The translations under genes were made by a program, and so were the position numbers. From Acidobacteriota bacterium (lineage in GTDB: Bacteria; Acidobacteriota; Vicinamibacteria; Vicinamibacterales; CAVVIG01), in contig JADZED010000039.1 in assembly GCA_020850715.1 (NCBI GenBank), positions 1 through 64,000 on the forward strand: a stretch of DNA of 64,000 nt. Reading direction: 5' to 3'. Numbering within the stretch: position 1 is the stretch's first letter; every line of letters begins with the position of its first letter. Under the pieces are notes generated by a model that saw nothing but the letters and a program-made list of their open reading frames with translations, made no database searches and was not told the DNA's origin. Shown piece by piece: positions 58,760 to 64,000 of the stretch.

Positions 58760-59316
58760 TTGTCTGCGGCCTCGATGATGCGCTGGGCGTGCCAGATGTA
58801 GTGCAACGCCGACGCGATCGTGATGGCGAGCGACGCATAGATGGCCAGGTCGACCAGCGCCGACTGGTGCTCGAGATAGTTGAACAGCATCGCGAGCACC
58901 GCCGTCGCGATGTAAGTCGCCGTCGCCGCCTTCCCCAGCATCGTCGGCTTGAAGGTGAGCCGTCCAATCGCCAGGTTGAGGACGATCACCGTCAGGACGA
59001 TGCCGACGTCGCGGAAGATGACGAGCACCGTCAGCCAGACCGGCAGGCGATTGGCGAGCCCGAGGCCCGGCAGCGTGAGGACCACGAAACTGGTGGCGAG
59101 CAGGAGCTTGTCGGCCATCGGATCGAGCCACGCCCCGAGCGTCGTGCGCTGGCCGGCGCGCCTGGCGATCAGGCCGTCCAGCATGTCGGTGAGGCCGGCC
59201 GTCACGAAGGCGCAGAGCGCCCAGCCGAGATGGCCGTACCAGACGAGGATCGCGAAGGCCGGCACCAGCAGCATCCGCAGCAGCGTGAGCTGGTTCGCGG
59301 CGGTGAGCGTGCTCAT
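58756..59316 (-). CDS. pgsA: CDP-diacylglycerol-glycerol-3-phosphate phosphatidyltransferase
   Basis: This 186-residue membrane enzyme makes phosphatidylglycerol phosphate. The CDP-alcohol transferase motif is complete: DMLDGLIARRAGQRTTLGAW followed by LDPMADK (D-G-x2-A-R-x8-G-x3-D-x3-D). N-terminal sequence NQLTLLRMLLVPAFAILVWY and five to six helices match PgsA. A relative with the same fold, cardiolipin or phosphatidylserine synthase, is less likely. It overlaps both neighbours by 4 bp. Its product is the precursor of the lipid modified by MprF in this window. Confidence 0.9.
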   Translation of the reverse strand: MSTLTAANQLTLLRMLLVPAFAILVWYGHLGWALCAFVTAGLTDMLDGLIARRAGQRTTLGAWLDPMADKLLLATSFVVLTLPGLGLANRLPVWLTVLVIFRDVGIVLTVIVLNLAIGRLTFKPTMLGKAATATYIATAVLAMLFNYLEHQSALVDLAIYASLAITIASALHYIWHAQRIIEAADK

Positions 59317-60680
59317 GGCGAGGTGCGGCCGGCGGCCGGCTGACCGGCCAGCGTCTCGAGTCGGCCGATCACCTCGATCGCCTCGGCGCCAGCAACCGGA
59401 CGGAACGGCTGAAACGCGCCGGCCGGGTCGGTCGTCATCACGCCAGAGGCCACGGCCGCCGAGGCGGAGGGATACGCGAGGTGGCCGGGCGAGAGGTCGG
59501 TGAAGGAGCGGCGCGCCGATTCCCACCCGGCCGCCGCATCGGGACGACGCTCGCCGATCCGCGAGAGCAGGCGCGCCACCGCCTGGGCCAGGTCCGCGCG
59601 GCGGACGATCGCGGTGGGCTGGAACGCGTGGTTGTCGAACGGCGCCATCACGCCCGCCCGGGCGACCGCCATGATCCACGGCAGCGCCCAGCTCAATCGA
59701 ACGTCGGTGATGACCACGGCGCCGCGGCCGTGGGCCTCGAGCAGCGGGGCGAGCCGGACGCCGATGAGCGCGGCCAGATCCGCGCGCGTGAGCTGCGACG
59801 CCGCGCCAATCGCGCGGTACTCGGCAGGCAGGCGTGCGAGATCCGCCCGCGCGCGGATGGCATCGATCTTCCGGGCGAGCGCGGGGGACGGATCGATGCG
59901 GCTGGCGGACGCGTACGCCGACTCGGCGCCGGCAAGGTCGTTCCGTCCTGCGAGAAGATCGCCGATCTGCTCGAGCGACCCGGCATCGGCCGGGTCGAGC
60001 TCGACGGCACGGCGCAGGTGCTCGAGCGCGGCATCCAGGTCGCCGCGCTGGCGCTCGACGATTCCGAGCTCGCGATACAGGTAGGGGCTGTCTGGCGAGC
60101 TCGCCAGCGCGTCGGTGTAGGCCGCGATCGCCTCGGCGGTCCGCCCCTCCTGCGCCGCCCGGCGGGCCGCCGCGAGACGCTCCTGCAGCGTCCGGAACTT
60201 CAACACGTCGATCCGGCGGCGCAGGTCGACCAGCGACGGATCGGCTGCGACGGCGGCCTCGAAGGCGGCCATCGCTTCGGCGCCGCGGTGGAGCGCCAGC
60301 AGCGCCTCCCCACGCCCTGCCAGCGCGGGAGCGTAACCGGCCGCCTGCGTCAGGACGCGATCGAAGGTCTGCAGCGCGGCCGCGGCCTCGCCGGCGGCGA
60401 GATCCACGTAGCCGAGGGTCGCAGAGGCGGGATAGAACGCCGGCGACGCGTCGAGCGCCGCTTCGACCTCGCGCGATGCGTTCCGCAGGTCGCCGGCCTG
60501 CAGGAACTGCCAGGCCCGGTCGCTCGCGACCTCGGCGCGGCCGCCCGAGCCGCCCGACGGCAGCGACGGCCTGATGTAGTCCGGGAACTTCGGGGCAGCG
60601 ACGACCGGCAGCGGCACGCTGCGCGCGCAGGCCGCCAGCAGGCACGTGGCACCAAGGACCAGAGCAAGGACACGCCGCAT
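59313..60680 (-). CDS. TPR lipoprotein with C-terminal SLH-like domains
   Basis: This 455-residue protein has a lipoprotein signal (RRVLALVLGATCLLAACARS, lipobox LAAC with Cys18). About six tetratricopeptide repeats fill residues 60-290 (for example SPYLYRELGIVERQRGDLDA, ALEHLRRAVELDPADAGSLE). The last 150 residues contain SLH-like segments (LTRADLAALIGVRLAPLLE, IVRRADLAQAVARLLSRI), which would bind secondary cell-wall glycan or act as an envelope module. Function is unknown; it probably scaffolds envelope assembly. It is followed by pgsA with ATGA overlap. Confidence 0.85.
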   Translation of the reverse strand: MRRVLALVLGATCLLAACARSVPLPVVAAPKFPDYIRPSLPSGGSGGRAEVASDRAWQFLQAGDLRNASREVEAALDASPAFYPASATLGYVDLAAGEAAAALQTFDRVLTQAAGYAPALAGRGEALLALHRGAEAMAAFEAAVAADPSLVDLRRRIDVLKFRTLQERLAAARRAAQEGRTAEAIAAYTDALASSPDSPYLYRELGIVERQRGDLDAALEHLRRAVELDPADAGSLEQIGDLLAGRNDLAGAESAYASASRIDPSPALARKIDAIRARADLARLPAEYRAIGAASQLTRADLAALIGVRLAPLLEAHGRGAVVITDVRLSWALPWIMAVARAGVMAPFDNHAFQPTAIVRRADLAQAVARLLSRIGERRPDAAAGWESARRSFTDLSPGHLAYPSASAAVASGVMTTDPAGAFQPFRPVAGAEAIEVIGRLETLAGQPAAGRTSP

Positions 60681-60690
60681 CGAAGAAATC

Positions 60691-61989
60691 TTACCTCCCG
60701 TCCTCCACCCGCGCCACCAACCGGCGCGGCACGTCGGCGACGATCGCGACCCGGCCTCCGCACGTCTCGTGCACCAGAACGCGGCCGTGGCGATAGACAA
60801 GGGCCATGCGGAGGCGATCGCCCTCGTCGGCCGGATCGAACGTCAGCGTGACGCGGCGCACGTCGAGCGCGAGACGCGACGTGATGGTCTCGACGAGGTC
60901 GTCGATCCCCTCCCGCTCGCGCGCCGATAGAAGCCGCGCGTCGGGGGCCCGTTCCCGGAGGCGCCGGCGCTCGTCGGACGTCAGCAGGTCGCACTTGTTG
61001 TAGACGTCGAGCCGTGGCACGTCGCCGGCGCCCATCTCGGTCAGCACGCGCAGCACGGCATTCATGCGCCGGTCGCGATCGGGCGCCGCCGCGTCGACGA
61101 CGTGCAGGATCAGATCGGCCTCGGCGACCTCTTCCAGCGTGGCCCGGAAGGCGGCAACCAGCGTGTGCGGCAGCCGGTCGATGAAGCCGACGGTGTCCGA
61201 CACGAGCAGTTCGCGGCTGTCCGGCAGGCGCACCTGCCGCACCAGCGGATCGAGCGTGACGAACGGCGCATCGGAGGCCGCGGCGTCCGACCGCGTGAGC
61301 ACGTTGAACAGCGTCGTCTTGCCCGCGTTGGTGTAGCCGACCAGCGCCGCCGTCGGCACCGAGGCCTTGTGCCGCCGCGCGCGGAGCCGCTCCCGGCGGC
61401 GGCGCACGTCCTGGATGGCGCTGGTCAGCGCGTGAATCCGCGCGCGGATCCGCCGCCGGTCGGTCTCGAGCTTGCTCTCCCCCGGACCGCGCGTGCCGAT
61501 GCCGCCGCCGAGGCGCGACAGCGCCGCGCCGGCGCCGACCAGCCGCGGCAGCAGGTACTCGAGTTGCGCGAGCTCCACCTGCAGTTTGCCTTCACGGGTC
61601 CGCGCGCGCCGCGCAAAGATGTCGAGACTCAGCTGCGTGCGATCGACGACCTTGCACCCGGTGGCCTCCTCGATCTGCCGGAGCTGGGCGGGCGAGAGCT
61701 CGTTGTCGAAGACGACGAGATCGACGTCCATCTCGGCAGCCGATGCCGCCAGGGTCTCGAGCTTGCCCCTGCCCAGGAAGGTAGAAGGATCGGGCGTCCG
61801 GCGTTCCTGCAGCATGCGCAGGACCACGCGGGCACCGGCGGCCTCCGCGAGGCCGGCCAGTTCCTCGAGCGATCGCTCGGCCTCGAGACGCCGGACGCGG
61901 CCGGAGATCAGGCCGACGAGCGCGGCGCGCTCGGCGCCGGCGCCTGCCCGGGCTACCCGCGCGCGAGACATGCCTGCACCAGATCCCAT
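60691..61989 (-). CDS. hflX: Ribosome-associated GTPase HflX
   Basis: This 432-residue protein has the HflX N-terminal domain (LEELAGLAEAAGARVV, FLGRGKLETLA, VVFDNELSPAQLRQIEEATG) and a coiled linker (GIGTRGPGESKLETDRRRIR). The G domain has G1 GYTNAGKTTLFNVL, G3 DTVGFIDRLP and G4 NKCD. HflX rescues stalled or heat-damaged ribosomes. ATG 61989 overlaps the preceding threonylcarbamoyl-adenylate synthase by 37 bp; an internal ATG at 61971 is an alternative. It lies 10 bp before the TPR gene. Confidence 0.94.
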   Translation of the reverse strand: MGSGAGMSRARVARAGAGAERAALVGLISGRVRRLEAERSLEELAGLAEAAGARVVLRMLQERRTPDPSTFLGRGKLETLAASAAEMDVDLVVFDNELSPAQLRQIEEATGCKVVDRTQLSLDIFARRARTREGKLQVELAQLEYLLPRLVGAGAALSRLGGGIGTRGPGESKLETDRRRIRARIHALTSAIQDVRRRRERLRARRHKASVPTAALVGYTNAGKTTLFNVLTRSDAAASDAPFVTLDPLVRQVRLPDSRELLVSDTVGFIDRLPHTLVAAFRATLEEVAEADLILHVVDAAAPDRDRRMNAVLRVLTEMGAGDVPRLDVYNKCDLLTSDERRRLRERAPDARLLSAREREGIDDLVETITSRLALDVRRVTLTFDPADEGDRLRMALVYRHGRVLVHETCGGRVAIVADVPRRLVARVEDGR

Positions 61990-62588
61990 GGAACGGCCCC
62001 GGCCCGGACGAGCCGCGGCGCCGGGCCGTCGACGTCGACGATCGTCGACGGCGGGCCGCCGGGCGCCATGCCGGCGTCGAGCAGGAAGTCGATGCGCGCG
62101 CCGAGCGTGCGCTCGACGACGTCGGGGTCCGCGGTGGCCGGCACGCCGCTCGGGTTCGCACTGGTCGCGGTGATCGGCCGGCCCGCCTCCAGGCAGACCG
62201 CGCGCGCGACCGCGCTGGCGGGCACCCGGACGCCGACGCGTCCGGTGCCGGCGTGGACCTCCGGCGCGAGCGCGCGCGGCGCCCGCAGCAGAAGCGTCAG
62301 CGGACCGGGCCAGAACGTCGCGCCGAGCCGCTCGGCGGCCGCCGACAGCGGTGCGATCGACGCTCGGATCTGCCCGGCATCGGCCGCAATCAGCGGGAGC
62401 GCCCGTTGGGCGGGGCGGCCTTTGGCCTCGTAGAGATCGTGAACCGCGGCGGGCAGGAACGGGTCCACCGCCAGGGCGTAGAGCGTGTCGGTCGGCAGCG
62501 CGACGATGCGGCCGCGCAGGATGCGCGCCGCCGCTTCCTGCACCGCGTCGCGGTGCGGCGCCTCGGGATTGACGAAGACGCGGCGCAT
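61953..62588 (-). CDS. L-threonylcarbamoyladenylate synthase (Sua5/YrdC family)
   Basis: This 211-residue enzyme makes the activated threonylcarbamoyl group for the t6A37 tRNA modification. It shows LRGRIVALPTDTLYALAVDP, LYEAKGRPAQRALPLIAA (KxR nucleotide-binding signature), ATFWPGPLTLLL and the ITATSANPSG motif. It lacks the C-terminal extension of full Sua5, so it is the YrdC-like short form. It is coupled to hflX, an apparent translation-quality pairing. Confidence 0.93.
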   Translation of the reverse strand: MRRVFVNPEAPHRDAVQEAAARILRGRIVALPTDTLYALAVDPFLPAAVHDLYEAKGRPAQRALPLIAADAGQIRASIAPLSAAAERLGATFWPGPLTLLLRAPRALAPEVHAGTGRVGVRVPASAVARAVCLEAGRPITATSANPSGVPATADPDVVERTLGARIDFLLDAGMAPGGPPSTIVDVDGPAPRLVRAGAVPWDLVQACLARG

Positions 62589-62602
62589 GGGGGCCGGCGC
62601 GG

Positions 62603-63633
<1,031 letters not shown>

Positions 63634-63634
<1 letters not shown>

Positions 63635-64000
63635 CACCGTCTGTAAGGCGGCAGCTCGCACCGCGTCGGCCGGTCCGTACGATAGCCCAGCAGGTAATCG
63701 GCCTGCATGACTTTGTGGATCTCGCGGGTGCCCTCGTAGATGACGGCACCCTTGCAGTTGCGGAAGAAGCGGCCGGCCGGATACTCGTCCGAGTAGCCGT
63801 TGGCGCCGTGCACCTGCACGCAGTCGCTGGCGGCGCGCTCGGAAGCCACCGTGGCGAACCACTTGGCCAGGCTGGTCTCGCGGGTGTTGCGGACGCCGCG
63901 GTTCTTCAGCCAGCCGGCGCGCTGCCACAGGAGCCGCGACGCCTGGTAGTCGGACTCCATCTGCGCGATCATCTCCTTCACGAGCTGGTGCTCGCCTATC
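63634..64000 (-). CDS. Acyl-CoA dehydrogenase, C-terminal part (gene continues beyond window)
   Basis: The visible 121 codons carry the C-terminal helical domain of an acyl-CoA dehydrogenase: [20 protein letters not shown] and [35 protein letters not shown] and [20 protein letters not shown] are next, where the Glu in YEGT is the catalytic base position in many family members. FAD and electron-transfer flavoprotein use are expected. The rest lies past position 64000. The stop overlaps the glpX start, linking fatty-acid breakdown with gluconeogenesis. Confidence 0.9.

Overview
This 64 kb window is dense, GC-rich bacterial DNA with short intergenic gaps and many ATGA, GTGA or TGATG overlaps. 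The set of genes (DUF5916 outer-membrane protein, MacB-like permease pairs, tandem LVIVD-type propeller lipoproteins, TPR/SLH lipoprotein, LOR/SDH-family enzyme) suggests an Acidobacteriota chromosome, most likely class Vicinamibacteria. That placement is inference from gene content; no rRNA gene is present. The cell is diderm: it has MsbA, an RND/TolC system and many lipoboxes.

Layout. 1-4.7 kb: four tandem copies of one LVIVD-like propeller lipoprotein on the minus strand. One is cut by the window edge and one is a deletion pseudogene. 5-9.4 kb: a His-rich lipoprotein and a MacB-type ABC transporter (ATPase plus two permeases). 9.6-13.6 kb: a class III CoA-transferase, a small unknown protein and a DUF5916 barrel protein. 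13.8-20.8 kb: a DUF2892 membrane peptide with an RND pump, adaptor and TolC, facing a divergent ECF sigma factor that carries its own zinc-finger anti-sigma-like tail. 20.8-24.1 kb: MprF coupled to a VirJ/AcvB-type hydrolase, a likely aminoacyl-phosphatidylglycerol synthesis and removal pair. 24.2-27 kb: tRNA-Pro(GGG), a MerR-like regulator, and a KimA-type potassium importer behind a convincing c-di-AMP (ydaO) riboswitch. 27.2-29.6 kb: a restriction-modification island with a C5 methyltransferase, a candidate restriction enzyme and Vsr.

29.7-38.6 kb is housekeeping: der, an HU-family protein with a near-consensus promoter, an M50 protease, priA, a family 4 uracil-DNA glycosylase, coaBC, gmk and yicC. 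The usual rpoZ between gmk and coaBC is absent. 38.7-50.7 kb is a polysaccharide locus. MsbA, GalE and UDP-glucose dehydrogenase run leftward. Three GT4 enzymes of related type, a fourth GT4, a GT2, a WcaJ-type initiating sugar-phosphate transferase and a UDP-xylose synthase-like enzyme run rightward. Together they predict a lipid-linked polymer supplied with UDP-galactose, UDP-glucuronate and UDP-xylose.

50.7-64 kb holds an M20 peptidase, EttA, a LOR/SDH (TIGR00300) protein, DNA polymerase IV with two small coupled genes, then a leftward run: acyl-CoA dehydrogenase (partial), GlpX, Sua5/YrdC, HflX, a TPR/SLH lipoprotein, PgsA and a two-domain cyclophilin. PgsA makes the phosphatidylglycerol that MprF would modify. 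The least explained items are the LVIVD array, the candidate restriction enzyme, the 78-residue protein after dinB and the dispersed palindromes between convergent genes.
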